Assembly: GCA_903837815.1 (NCBI GenBank)
Contig: CAILWD010000307.1
Location: 1 to 19,115, forward strand
DNA from: an uncultured Chloroflexota bacterium
GTDB lineage: Bacteria > Chloroflexota > Anaerolineae > Anaerolineales > Villigracilaceae
Length of the DNA: 19,115 nt
Direction: 5' to 3'
In this document: in pieces, positions 6,130 through 12,641 of the stretch
Layout: each line of letters starts with the position of its first letter
How positions within the stretch are numbered: the stretch's first letter is position 1
Notes under the pieces: model-generated
Database searches by the model: none
What the model was told of the DNA's origin: nothing
The model's input: only the letters and a program-made list of their open reading frames with translations
Translations under genes and position numbers: made by a program

Positions 6130-6869
6130 CCACATCAACACACGAACAAATCAAACTCATGCTCGAGGAAACTGCCTGCGCGGGATGCGAGGGCATCCAC
6201 AGGAATTTTGTCTGCGTGCATATCGAAGCGATTGCCGAACTTCCCTCGCGTTTTGGCGATTTTCACATCGTCGCCTTTTCCAACAATCAGGACGGCAAGG
6301 AGCACGTCGCCATCATCAAGGGCGAAGTCTTCGGCGCGGCAGACGTCCCTGTGCGCCTGCATTCCGAATGCCTGACGGGCGACGTGGTTGGCTCGCTGCG
6401 CTGTGACTGCCGCGACCAACTCGAAGCCGCGTTGAAAAAGATCGGCGAGATGGAGAAGGGCATTGTCCTCTATCTCCGCCAGGAGGGACGCGGCATCGGG
6501 CTGACCAACAAGATCCGCGCCTATAGTTTGCAGGACAAGGGCTTGGACACGGTCGAGGCGAATCTCGCGCTTGGCTTCCGCGACGATGAACGCGATTACG
6601 CCGTCGCCGCGCACATGCTCCACGCGCTGCAAGTCCAATCTGTTCACCTGATGACGAACAACCCGAACAAGATCGCCCAACTCGAAAAATATGGCGTCAC
6701 AGTCAGTCAGCGCCTGCCGCACATCCTGCCCACCAACGAGCACAATCGCTTTTACCTCGAAACCAAAGCCGCCAAGTCGGGTCACATGATCGACTTCCAC
6801 GGCAAGGAACACCTGCCCGAACAGAGCGACCATACGCTGGTTGAAGGTATGGCGCAGGTCGAAGGTTGA
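6126..6869 (+). CDS. ribA: GTP cyclohydrolase II
   Basis: This 247-residue protein catalyses the first committed riboflavin step, converting GTP to 2,5-diamino-6-ribosylamino-pyrimidinone 5'-phosphate with formate and pyrophosphate release. The zinc site is C82-X10-C93-X-C95 in RLHSECLTGDVVGSLRCDC. The catalytic segment LRQEGRGIGL (118-126), DTVEANLALGF and LMTNNPNK are all present. It is monofunctional: there is no DHBP synthase (RibB) domain. An N-terminal stretch of about 30 residues contains C18-A-G-C21, which I do not associate with standard RibA. ATG 6126 has a strong SD (GGAGG, 6116-6120) and overlaps the reductase stop, so the two genes are coupled. The product feeds the upstream reductase. 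Confidence 0.93.
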   Translation: MTTSTHEQIKLMLEETACAGCEGIHRNFVCVHIEAIAELPSRFGDFHIVAFSNNQDGKEHVAIIKGEVFGAADVPVRLHSECLTGDVVGSLRCDCRDQLEAALKKIGEMEKGIVLYLRQEGRGIGLTNKIRAYSLQDKGLDTVEANLALGFRDDERDYAVAAHMLHALQVQSVHLMTNNPNKIAQLEKYGVTVSQRLPHILPTNEHNRFYLETKAAKSGHMIDFHGKEHLPEQSDHTLVEGMAQVEG

Positions 6870-6884
6870 AAGTCGAAGGTCAAA
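6857..6884 (+). repeat. Four tandem heptads (GGTCGAA type) at the ribA/SDR junction
   Basis: Four 7-nt units begin at 6857, 6864, 6871 and 6878, of forms GGTCGAA, GGTTGAA, AGTCGAA and GGTCAAA. They span the ribA stop (6867-6869) and end two bases before the SDR ATG at 6887. GAAGG at 6875-6879 can serve as the SDR's Shine-Dalgarno, so the repeat appears to supply the ribosome-binding site. Confidence 0.75.
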
Positions 6885-6886
6885 AG

Positions 6887-7552
6887 ATGAAAACGGTTGT
6901 TGTGACAGGCGCGACAGGCGCGCTTGGAAATTTGGTCGCAAAGACTTTTGCGGAACAGGGACACAACCTTGCCCTGCTTGACAGGGATTCAGCCAAACTG
7001 GATTCCCTCACCCGTGACTTGAATCTGCCCACCGAGCGACTCCACACCCAGGTCGTTGACCTGCTCGATGCGTCTGCGGTGCGGGACTCAACCGAAGCGG
7101 TTCTTTCCAAATTTGGCGGAGTCCACGCCTTGATTCATCTCGTCGGCGGCTGGACGGGCGGGGTGACCATCCCCGAAGCCAGCGCGGACGATTTCCAGTC
7201 CATGCTTAACCAACATGCCTGGACGACCTTTCACCTGCTCCAGTCGTTTGTTCCGCATATCGCCGCCAACAAGTGGGGACGGGTGATGATCGTCTCGATG
7301 CCCGTCACGGTGAAACCTTCCGCGAAGATGGCGCTGTACGCCGCCGCAAAATCCGCGCAGGAGAGTCTGGTACTGACCCTCGCCGAAGAATACAAAGACA
7401 GCGGGTTGACCGCGAACGTGATCCACGTCAAATCCATTGATGTTAAAGGTGAAGGCAAGGGAACCACGCCCGCAGAAATTGTCTCTGCCATGACCTACCT
7501 GTTTTCAGACGGCGCGGCAAAGGTCAACGGGGCGCGGCTGCCGTTGTATTGA
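6887..7552 (+). CDS. Short-chain dehydrogenase/reductase
   Basis: This 221-residue classical-fold SDR has the dinucleotide-binding motif TGATGALG (residues 7-14), an acidic D-R-D (32-34) after the second strand that favours NAD or mixed NAD(P) use, active-site Ser137, and YAAAK (Tyr151, Lys155). The usual NNAG motif is replaced by HLVGGWTGG. The C-terminus is short but the core is complete. ATG 6887 is preferred over an in-frame TTG at 6866, because the latter lies within heptad repeats and would add seven repeat-encoded residues. It is 17 nt after ribA and probably co-transcribed with it. A role in flavin or pteridine metabolism is possible from context only; the substrate is unknown. Confidence 0.88.
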   Translation: MKTVVVTGATGALGNLVAKTFAEQGHNLALLDRDSAKLDSLTRDLNLPTERLHTQVVDLLDASAVRDSTEAVLSKFGGVHALIHLVGGWTGGVTIPEASADDFQSMLNQHAWTTFHLLQSFVPHIAANKWGRVMIVSMPVTVKPSAKMALYAAAKSAQESLVLTLAEEYKDSGLTANVIHVKSIDVKGEGKGTTPAEIVSAMTYLFSDGAAKVNGARLPLY

Positions 7553-7574
7553 TGGCTGGATAACCCAAAAACTG

Positions 7575-7583
7575 TGGTAAACT
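7575..7583 (+). promoter_or_regulatory. Putative extended -10 promoter before the small transcript
   Basis: TGGTAAACT matches TGN plus a -10-like hexamer (TAAACT). No good -35 is seen. Start of transcription would be near 7590. The nearest downstream landmark is the terminator ending at about 7674, so the primary product would be about 85 nt. Confidence 0.35.
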
Positions 7584-7589
7584 CTCGTC

Positions 7590-7674
7590 CGCTCTCAACG
7601 GAGAGTAAATTCTCTGGGAAGTTGTTTTGATCACTCTGGACTACAAGCCCGATGAAGTTTGGTCGGGCTTTTTT
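7590..7674 (+). ncRNA. Putative small RNA or attenuated leader upstream of the helicase gene
   Basis: The interval lies between a putative promoter and an intrinsic terminator. CTCTC (7592-7596) pairs with GAGAG (7601-7605) around AACG. The same GAGAG can instead pair with TTCTCT nearby, and ACTCTC (7581-7586) with GAGAGT (7601-7606), so alternative folds exist. I do not recognise a known RNA family. It could equally be the 3' untranslated end of the riboflavin-linked operon. Confidence 0.3.
7645..7674 (+). terminator. Intrinsic terminator
   Basis: AAGCCCGA (7645-7652) pairs perfectly with TCGGGCTT (7663-7670), with a 10-nt loop and a T-run to 7674. It lies about 90 nt after the SDR stop, so it may end the riboflavin-linked operon, a small RNA, or both. 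Confidence 0.88.
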
Positions 7675-7753
7675 GTTGGGCGGGTTGACCTGAAAAGGTG
7701 AATCTGATTGGCAGGAAGAAAGTTAAGCGGAGTCATCGAAACATCCCGCAATG

Positions 7754-7839
7754 ATGTCATTGCGAGGGCGTTAGCCCGAAGCAATCTCCTGTAAGTTTGG
7801 GATTGCGTCGTCGGAAAAACACACCCTCCTCGCAATGAC
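7754..7839. repeat. ATTGCGAG-type palindromic repeat, copy 2
   Basis: The ends are ATGTCATTGCGAGG (from 7754) and CCTCGCAATGAC (7828-7839), which are inverted copies. Inner parts GCCCGAAGCAATCTCC and GGGATTGCGTCGTCGG form a second inverted pair. The size (about 86 bp) and lack of coding suggest a MITE- or BIME-like dispersed repeat. The ATG at 7835 inside its right end would add a spurious six-residue extension to the helicase. Confidence 0.82.
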
Positions 7840-7852
7840 GAAAAGGACTAAG

Positions 7853-9514
7853 ATGACAACCGATTTTTCTTCTCTCAACCTGCGTGACGAGATCATGCAG
7901 GCGATCACTGAACTCGGCTATGCCGAGCCGACCCCCATTCAATCCGGCATGATTCCGCTCATGCTCACCGGCGCGGACGTGATCGGTCAAGCCCAGACCG
8001 GCACCGGCAAAACCGCCGCCTTTGCCCTCCCCATTCTCCAAAACTTCAAACATCAACAACATCCGCAGGCGTTGGTGCTTGCGCCCACCCGCGAACTTGC
8101 TTTGCAGGTCGCCGACTCGATGGTTGAGTACGGCAAATATTTGCGCGCCCGCGTCCTCGCCGTTTATGGCGGACAACCCTACAGCCCGCAGATCAACAGC
8201 CTCAAGCGCGGCGTGGACATCGTTGTTGGCACGCCGGGGCGCTTGAACGATTTGCTGGAACGCGGCGTCCTCAACCTGAGCGAAATCAAAACCGTCGTCC
8301 TCGACGAAGCCGACGAAATGCTCAACATGGGCTTCATCGAGGAAGTCGAAAAGATTCTGGCGACGACCCCGCCTGAGCGGCAGACTTCCCTGTTCAGCGC
8401 CACCATGCCCGCGCGGATTCGCAAACTGGCAGATGGCTTCATGCGCGACCCGCAGTCGGTGATCGTCAAAAAGAGCACTCTTACCCTTTCGACCACCGAA
8501 CAGCGCTATTATCTTGTCCACGAGAACGACAAGACCAATGCGCTGACCCGCCTCTTCGAAATCGAACCCATTCACAGCGCGTTGATCTTCGCCCGCACGC
8601 GCGCCGAGACCAGCACCCTCGCCAATGAACTGGTCGTGCGCGGAATCCCAGCCGAAGCCATTCACGGTGATTTGGATCAGAATGCCCGTGAGCGCGTGCT
8701 GGGACGTTTCCGCGCCAACCAACTCAAAGTGCTGGTTGCCACCGATGTCGCCGCGCGCGGGTTGGACATCGACGATATTTCGCACGTCTTCAACTATCAC
8801 CTGCCCGACGATGCCGAGGTATATGTCCACCGCATTGGTCGCACAGGACGCGCCGGTAAGACGGGGATTGCCATCACCCTGCTTTCGCCGCGTGAAAAGC
8901 GCCGGATGCGTGAAGTGGAAGCGTTGACCAAGCAGGTCGTCACAAAGATGGAACTGCCCACCACGACTGAGGTCATCCGTCACCGCGAATCGAAGACTGT
9001 CGAAAACCTGAAAGTCTGGCTGGGGCGTGGACGTTTCAAGCGCGAACTGGAAATGGTGCAGGAACTGATTGAAGCCGGTCACGACCCGATCAACATTGCC
9101 GCAGCCGCCATCAAGATCGCCCGAGCCGACGAGAAACAGCGCCCGATTGCCGAAGTGTCTGAAGTGAAGGCGGAGTTTACCCGCAAGCCAGAGCGCGGTT
9201 TTGGACGAGACTCGAAGGGTGGTAAACCTGCTGGCAGGCGTGAGTTTGGTCAGAAGCCCGGTCGCCGTGACGCGCACGAGGAGGGGATGATCCGCTTGAA
9301 GATCAACAAGGGCAAGGCGCACAACATCCGTCCCAACGATATTGTTGGACAGATCGCCTTCCACGCCAACATCCCCGGCTACACCATCGGCAAGATCCGC
9401 ATCGAAGACAAGACCAGTTTTGTGGATGTGCCGGAGGAGTTCGTGGAGCAGGTGCTCAAGCAGAGCGGCAACTACAAGGTCGGTAAAGAGAAGTTCAGCG
9501 TGGTGAAGTCGTAG
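7853..9514 (+). CDS. DEAD-box ATP-dependent RNA helicase (CsdA/DeaD type)
   Basis: This 553-residue RNA helicase unwinds structured RNA, typically in cold adaptation, ribosome assembly or mRNA decay. Motifs in order: Q motif (FSSLNLRDEIMQAITELG..PTPIQ), AQTGTGKT (47-54), PTRELALQ, TPGR, DEAD (151-154), SAT, ARTRAETSTLA, ATDVAARGLDI and HRIGRTGRAG. A basic linker (about 440-475) leads to a DbpA-like RNA-binding domain (MIRLKINKGKAHNIRPNDIVG to the end). ATG 7853 is chosen: it has the SD AAGGA at 7843-7847 and the family's usual distance to the Q motif, whereas ATG 7835 lies inside a repeat. It is followed about 200 nt later by a cold-shock protein gene. Helicase call firm; cold-shock role inferred. 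Confidence 0.95.
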   Translation: MTTDFSSLNLRDEIMQAITELGYAEPTPIQSGMIPLMLTGADVIGQAQTGTGKTAAFALPILQNFKHQQHPQALVLAPTRELALQVADSMVEYGKYLRARVLAVYGGQPYSPQINSLKRGVDIVVGTPGRLNDLLERGVLNLSEIKTVVLDEADEMLNMGFIEEVEKILATTPPERQTSLFSATMPARIRKLADGFMRDPQSVIVKKSTLTLSTTEQRYYLVHENDKTNALTRLFEIEPIHSALIFARTRAETSTLANELVVRGIPAEAIHGDLDQNARERVLGRFRANQLKVLVATDVAARGLDIDDISHVFNYHLPDDAEVYVHRIGRTGRAGKTGIAITLLSPREKRRMREVEALTKQVVTKMELPTTTEVIRHRESKTVENLKVWLGRGRFKRELEMVQELIEAGHDPINIAAAAIKIARADEKQRPIAEVSEVKAEFTRKPERGFGRDSKGGKPAGRREFGQKPGRRDAHEEGMIRLKINKGKAHNIRPNDIVGQIAFHANIPGYTIGKIRIEDKTSFVDVPEEFVEQVLKQSGNYKVGKEKFSVVKS

Positions 9515-9547
9515 GAAACCGCTCCGATAATTGACGGCGTGATTTCA

Positions 9548-9576
9548 TTGACATATCCTCATCCGCGTGATAAAGT
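9548..9576 (+). promoter_or_regulatory. Sigma-70-type promoter upstream of the cold shock gene
   Basis: A perfect TTGACA (9548-9553) is followed after 17 nt by TAAAGT (9571-9576). Transcription would start near 9583, giving a leader of about 138 nt before the cold-shock ATG. This is the best -35/-10 pair I see in the window. Confidence 0.65.
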
Positions 9577-9623
9577 TATGTCCTACACGGATACCAGTAA
9601 GTTCGCTTTGGAAGTATAACCAT

Positions 9624-9661
9624 CGGCTCATGGGTAAAAGTCCATGAGCCGTTTTGTTTTG
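9624..9661 (+). terminator. Strong hairpin with T-rich tail inside the csp leader
   Basis: CGGCTCATGG (9624-9633) pairs perfectly with CCATGAGCCG (9642-9651), with an 8-nt loop and a TTTTGTTTTG tail. It lies between the promoter and the cold-shock ORF. It can therefore act as an attenuator for that gene or as the end of a separate RNA of about 75 nt. Confidence 0.8.
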
Positions 9662-9701
9662 TCTGTTCTGGCGAAAGAACCGGGTCCTCCAAATTTTTTA
9701 C

Positions 9702-9717
9702 TTGCCTAAGGAGGCAA
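9702..9717 (+). promoter_or_regulatory. Hairpin and anti-SD that can mask the csp ribosome-binding site
   Basis: TTGCCT (9702-9707) pairs with AGGCAA (9712-9717), placing the SD AAGGAGG (9708-9714) partly in the loop and partly in the stem. In addition CCTCC at 9686-9690 is complementary to GGAGG (9710-9714). Either pairing would limit ribosome access and could respond to temperature or RNA chaperones; this is inference. Confidence 0.45.
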
Positions 9718-9720
9718 ACA

Positions 9721-9933
9721 ATGTCAGAACGTATTACAGGAACGGTCAAATGGTTCAACGGAAGCAAGGGCTACGGCTTTCTTGCCCGCGAAAGCGGCGC
9801 GGATGTCTTCGTCCACTTCTCGGCGATCCAGGGCGACGGTTTCAAAAACCTTGAAGAAGGACAGAAAGTCGAATTCACCGTTGAGAAAGGCCCCAAGGGT
9901 CCGCAGGCTACCAACGTAGTTGTCGTCAGCTAA
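9721..9933 (+). CDS. Cold shock protein, CspA family
   Basis: This 70-residue single cold-shock domain binds single-stranded RNA/DNA. RNP1-like KGYGFLAR (residues 16-23) and RNP2-like VFVHFSAI (29-36) are intact, and GTVKWFNGSKGYGF is diagnostic. Length is standard. The start has a strong SD (AAGGAGG, 9708-9714). The leader is long (about 138 nt from the inferred promoter) and contains a terminator-like hairpin and an SD-masking hairpin, reminiscent in outline of the long regulated leader of E. coli cspA but without visible sequence similarity. It ends just before a strong terminator. The symbol is left empty because such proteins come in several copies. Confidence 0.95.
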   Translation: MSERITGTVKWFNGSKGYGFLARESGADVFVHFSAIQGDGFKNLEEGQKVEFTVEKGPKGPQATNVVVVS

Positions 9934-9948
9934 CTCGATCTGAATACG

Positions 9949-9982
9949 AAAACTCCCCGGGATGAAAGTCTCGGGGAGTTTT
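9949..9982. terminator. Strong intrinsic terminator after the cold shock gene
   Basis: AAAACTCCCCGGGA (9949-9962) pairs with TCTCGGGGAGTTTT (9969-9982) with one G-U pair, followed by further Ts. A and T runs on both sides would let it also work for the convergent minus-strand operon ending at 10115. Confidence 0.9.
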
Positions 9983-9996
9983 TTGATTCTTGTCAT

Positions 9997-10098
9997 ATGT
10001 TGTTGCGAGGGCGTTCGTGTTCTTCGCCCGAAGCAACCTCCGTCTATTGGGAGATTGCTTCGCCGCCAAAGGGCAAGGGAGGCGGCTCGCAACGACAT
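9997..10098. repeat. ATTGCGAG-type palindromic repeat, copy 3
   Basis: The 102-bp element has ends ATGTTGTTGCGAGG and GGCTCGCAACGACAT, which are near-perfect inverted copies, with an internal inverted pair CGAAGCAACCTCC and GGGAGATTGCTTCG. It is clearly related to copies at 5354-5400 and 7754-7839, with compensating changes (GTTGCGAG/CTCGCAAC versus ATTGCGAG/CTCGCAAT) that keep the stem. It lies between convergent genes. Confidence 0.85.
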
Positions 10099-10114
10099 CT
10101 ATTTTGCGATGATT

Positions 10115-10852
10115 CTATTTGCCTTTTCTTGCCGCCAGCGCCGCGCCGACGATGCCCGCTTGATTCAACAACTGGGCGGGGATGACGGGCGTTTCAATTG
10201 TCAGCAGGGGCAGGAATTTTTCGTGTTCCTTGCTGATTCCGCCGCCGACGATGAACTGGTCGGGCCAGAAGAGTTTTTCCATGCACTTCATGTATTTGTT
10301 CAGGCGCTTGGCGTACTTGCGCCACGAGAGGTCTTCGCGTTGGCGGGCGGCATCCGAGGCGCGGAATTCGGCGTCCTCCCCGTCGATTTCGAGATGACCA
10401 AACTCGGTGTTGGGGAGCAGATGTCCGCGGTGGAAGATGGCAGTGCCGATACCCGTTCCCAAAGTCAGCATGATGACTGTGCCGGGCTGTCCGCGTCCCG
10501 CGCCGAAGGACATTTCCGCCAGTCCTGCCGCATCCGCATCGTTGACGAGGGTGCAGTCGCAGCCGGTGATTTTGGTGAAGAGCGCATCTGCATTGACGCC
10601 GACCCACTTGTCCGAAATATTTGCGGCCATCGTGGTGACGCCTGCTTTGATGGGTGCGGGAAAGCCGATTCCGATGGGGCCATCCCAGTTGAAGGATTGA
10701 GCAATCTGTTTGACCACTTCCGCAATGGGTTCAGGTTCCGCCTTTTTGGGGGTCTTGATGCGAATCCGTTCCGCGAGAAGTTCCCCTGTTTCGATATCCA
10801 CAGGCGCGCCTTTGATGCCCGATCCGCCTACGTCAATTCCGAGAATTTGCAT
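10115..10852 (-). CDS. ppgK: Polyphosphate glucokinase (ROK family)
   Basis: This 245-residue ROK-fold sugar kinase phosphorylates glucose, with polyphosphate as the likely donor. DVGGSGIKGAPVD (residues 7-19) is the phosphate-binding loop in the form typical of polyphosphate glucokinases. Asn104-Asp105 in TLVNDADAAGLAE gives the catalytic base, LTLGTGIGTA (129-138) is the second phosphate loop, and TEFGHLEIDGEDAE continues the family pattern. The Cys-rich zinc motif of many ROK proteins is missing, as is normal for this subfamily. Met at 10852 is preferred over ATG 10888 because it starts directly at the first strand and has AGGAA seven bases upstream. It is the last gene of the minus-strand run, 65 nt after nth, possibly with its own promoter. 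Confidence 0.88.
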   Translation of the reverse strand: MQILGIDVGGSGIKGAPVDIETGELLAERIRIKTPKKAEPEPIAEVVKQIAQSFNWDGPIGIGFPAPIKAGVTTMAANISDKWVGVNADALFTKITGCDCTLVNDADAAGLAEMSFGAGRGQPGTVIMLTLGTGIGTAIFHRGHLLPNTEFGHLEIDGEDAEFRASDAARQREDLSWRKYAKRLNKYMKCMEKLFWPDQFIVGGGISKEHEKFLPLLTIETPVIPAQLLNQAGIVGAALAARKGK

Positions 10853-10886
10853 GGTCTGTTCCTGAGTTTGAATTTTTATAAATTGC

Positions 10887-10914
10887 ATTTTACGGCAAAA
10901 CCCGATGAACGCAA
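10887..10914 (-). promoter_or_regulatory. Possible promoter for ppgK
   Basis: On the minus strand TTGCGT (10914-10909) is followed after 16 nt by TAAAAT (10892-10887), within the 65-nt gap between nth and ppgK. A second AT-rich box, TATAAA, lies slightly downstream. This would allow glucokinase expression independent of the upstream genes. Confidence 0.4.
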
Positions 10915-10917
10915 TGG

Positions 10918-11583
10918 TTATTTTGTTTTTTCGTTGTAATCGCATAGCTCCCGAATTGGGCATTGCGGGCAATCGGGTTTGCGCGCCCCGCAAACTTCGC
11001 GCCCAAGCCGAATCAAATTGAGGTGGGCGGCGTAATACGTTTCAGGGGGAAAGACAGATTCCAGGTGTGGGTGCGCCTGTTCCACGGTCATTTTTTCGGG
11101 ACGCAGGCCAATGCGTCCACTGACGCGGTAGATGTGCGTATCCACCGGGAAGGCGGGCATGTTCAGCGAGAAACACAGGACGATGGCGGCGGTTTTTGGC
11201 CCCACGCCGTTGAATTTTGTCAGCCAGGCGCGGGCTTCTTCGAGGGGCAGGTTTGCCAGAAAGCCGAGGTTGAGCGAGCCTCGCTCGTCTGTGATGGAAC
11301 GCAGAACCTGCTGGATGCGCGGACCTTTCTGGTTCGCCAGCCCGGCGGGACGGATGGCTTCGATGACTTCCTGTGGATTTGCATCGCGCACCTGTTCCCA
11401 GGTGGGGAACTTTGCCCGCAGGGAGTTGAATCCCCGGTCGCGGTTTACGTCATTTGTGTTCTGCGAAAGGATGGTGGAGACGAGTTCGTCGATGGCGGGC
11501 AGGGGCGTGCGCCAGACCGGCTCTCCGAAGACCGCAATCAATTTTTTGTGGATGGCAAGGGCGCGTTGCTGCAATTGTTTCAT
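10918..11583 (-). CDS. nth: Endonuclease III
   Basis: This 221-residue bifunctional DNA glycosylase/AP lyase removes oxidised pyrimidines in base excision repair. The helix-hairpin-helix motif FNGVGPKTAAIVL carries catalytic Lys130, and Asp148 in FPVDTHIYRVSGRIGL is the second catalytic residue. A [4Fe-4S] cluster motif C198-X6-C205-X2-C208-X5-C214 closes the protein. These are the standard Nth landmarks at standard spacing. The start ATG overlaps the upstream asparaginase stop by four bases (ATGA), so the genes are translationally coupled, although their functions are unrelated. AlkA or MutY are less likely: the Lys-Asp pair and overall length fit Nth. Confidence 0.94.
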   Translation of the reverse strand: MKQLQQRALAIHKKLIAVFGEPVWRTPLPAIDELVSTILSQNTNDVNRDRGFNSLRAKFPTWEQVRDANPQEVIEAIRPAGLANQKGPRIQQVLRSITDERGSLNLGFLANLPLEEARAWLTKFNGVGPKTAAIVLCFSLNMPAFPVDTHIYRVSGRIGLRPEKMTVEQAHPHLESVFPPETYYAAHLNLIRLGREVCGARKPDCPQCPIRELCDYNEKTK

Positions 11584-12641
11584 GCAAGAAGATCGAACAC
11601 AGGATGGGATTCGCCGGTATGAAGCCCGGCGTAATTGGTCAACTCTTTCGAGGGGCCGAAACCGGAGAGGGTTTTCAATTGGGCTTCGTCCAATGCGTTC
11701 AACTGGCGCAGGATTTCGATGGCAACCGCAGGCCGCACGCGATTGCTGGAAACAAGCTCGTTGTCCATGTGCGCCGCGTCGCCATCCACAATTTTCATGG
11801 CAATGCCTACGCCGTTTTCGCCGTACACACCGGGCATCAACCCGACGATTTGGAAGCCTTCCGCGCCGCGTTTGGTGACGATTTTTCCCGCGCCGGCTTT
11901 CATCAATTCGGTGTCGAACTCGCCGTGATTGGCGACCATTTCAGGATAAGCCGTCATGGCGGCTGTGACTTTCTTGCAGGCGGCGGCGCGAGTCTCGTTC
12001 GATCGGCGCGGGTCGCAGAGGCGCGCCATGCCGAGGGCGGCGTTGAACAAGGGCAGGGCAAAATTCGGCGCGGAACAACCGTCAACTCCGAGTTCGATGT
12101 CTTCTTTTTCGATGCCGCACATTTCCGAAATCACGGCCAGGATGTCCTGCTGGATGGGGTGCGACGGGTCGAGATAATTCTCCAGTGGAAGCCCGCGCAT
12201 TTTGGCGCAAGCCAGCATGGCGGTGTGTTTGCCGGAACAGTTGTTGAAGTTGGCGGTCGGTTTGATATCCTGTTTAATGACCGTCCTGAACATGTCCGCG
12301 TCGCCGGGCAGGTGGGGACCGCATTGCAAATAACGCTCTTCGACACCGATGCGCGCCTGTATTTCACGCACGGTATCGAGGTGTATTCTCGCGGTCTCGT
12401 GCGAGGCGCAGGAGATGGAGAGTTCCTTTTGGGTGTAGCCGAAATGCTCCACGCCGCCGCGTTCGACAAAAGGCAGGATCTGGAACGGCTTGGCTGATGA
12501 GCGCAAAAAGGCGACCAGGCGCGGGTCGCCCCAGGAATGCAGGAGTTTCCCCGTTGAATCCACCACGGCAATCGAGCCAAAATGTACCGCTTCCACGATC
12601 TTTGCGCGGGCCAATTCCAAAACAGGTTGGGATGTTGTCAT
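11580..12641 (-). CDS. Asparaginase, Rhizobium etli type (Asparaginase_II family)
   Basis: This 353-residue protein belongs to the PF06089-type asparaginases, structurally unlike the E. coli enzymes. From memory of the R. etli ReAV enzyme, the key residues occur at the same positions here: Ser48 and Lys51 in RSSAKPFQ, Ser80 in SCASH, Cys135 and Lys138 in NNCSGKH, and Cys189 in GVDGCSAP. Family members hydrolyse L-asparagine to aspartate and ammonia in the cytoplasm. No signal peptide is visible. Its ATG follows directly after the TAA of the MBL-fold gene with no gap, and its stop overlaps nth, so it is embedded in a compact operon. Family call firm; substrate inferred. Confidence 0.9.
   Translation of the reverse strand: MTTSQPVLELARAKIVEAVHFGSIAVVDSTGKLLHSWGDPRLVAFLRSSAKPFQILPFVERGGVEHFGYTQKELSISCASHETARIHLDTVREIQARIGVEERYLQCGPHLPGDADMFRTVIKQDIKPTANFNNCSGKHTAMLACAKMRGLPLENYLDPSHPIQQDILAVISEMCGIEKEDIELGVDGCSAPNFALPLFNAALGMARLCDPRRSNETRAAACKKVTAAMTAYPEMVANHGEFDTELMKAGAGKIVTKRGAEGFQIVGLMPGVYGENGVGIAMKIVDGDAAHMDNELVSSNRVRPAVAIEILRQLNALDEAQLKTLSGFGPSKELTNYAGLHTGESHPVFDLLA

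Larger units (their letters stand above)
7553..7852. other. 300-bp intergenic region: promoter-terminator unit plus repeat
   Basis: No convincing protein gene is present. In order it holds an extended -10-like box (7575-7583), a short hairpin-rich stretch, an intrinsic terminator (7645-7674), about 80 bp of unremarkable sequence, one copy of the ATTGCGAG-type repeat (7754-7839), and the helicase SD (AAGGA, 7843-7847). Confidence 0.7.

Noticed and set aside
7627..7701. Small TTG-initiated frame (ITLDYKPDEVW...)
   Set aside because: It runs through the terminator hairpin, has no good SD and is only 24 codons; the readable peptide is probably chance.
7757..9364. 535-codon open frame on the minus strand opposite the helicase gene
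   Set aside because: It is the antisense shadow of a clear DEAD-box gene; the translation has no recognisable motif and the plus frame has every helicase motif.
9962..10939. 325-codon plus-strand open frame opposite ppgK
   Set aside because: It starts inside a terminator, runs through a palindromic repeat and is antisense to a well-supported ROK kinase.
11454..12497. 347-codon plus-strand open frame opposite the asparaginase and nth genes
   Set aside because: Antisense shadow spanning two real genes; no conserved motif.
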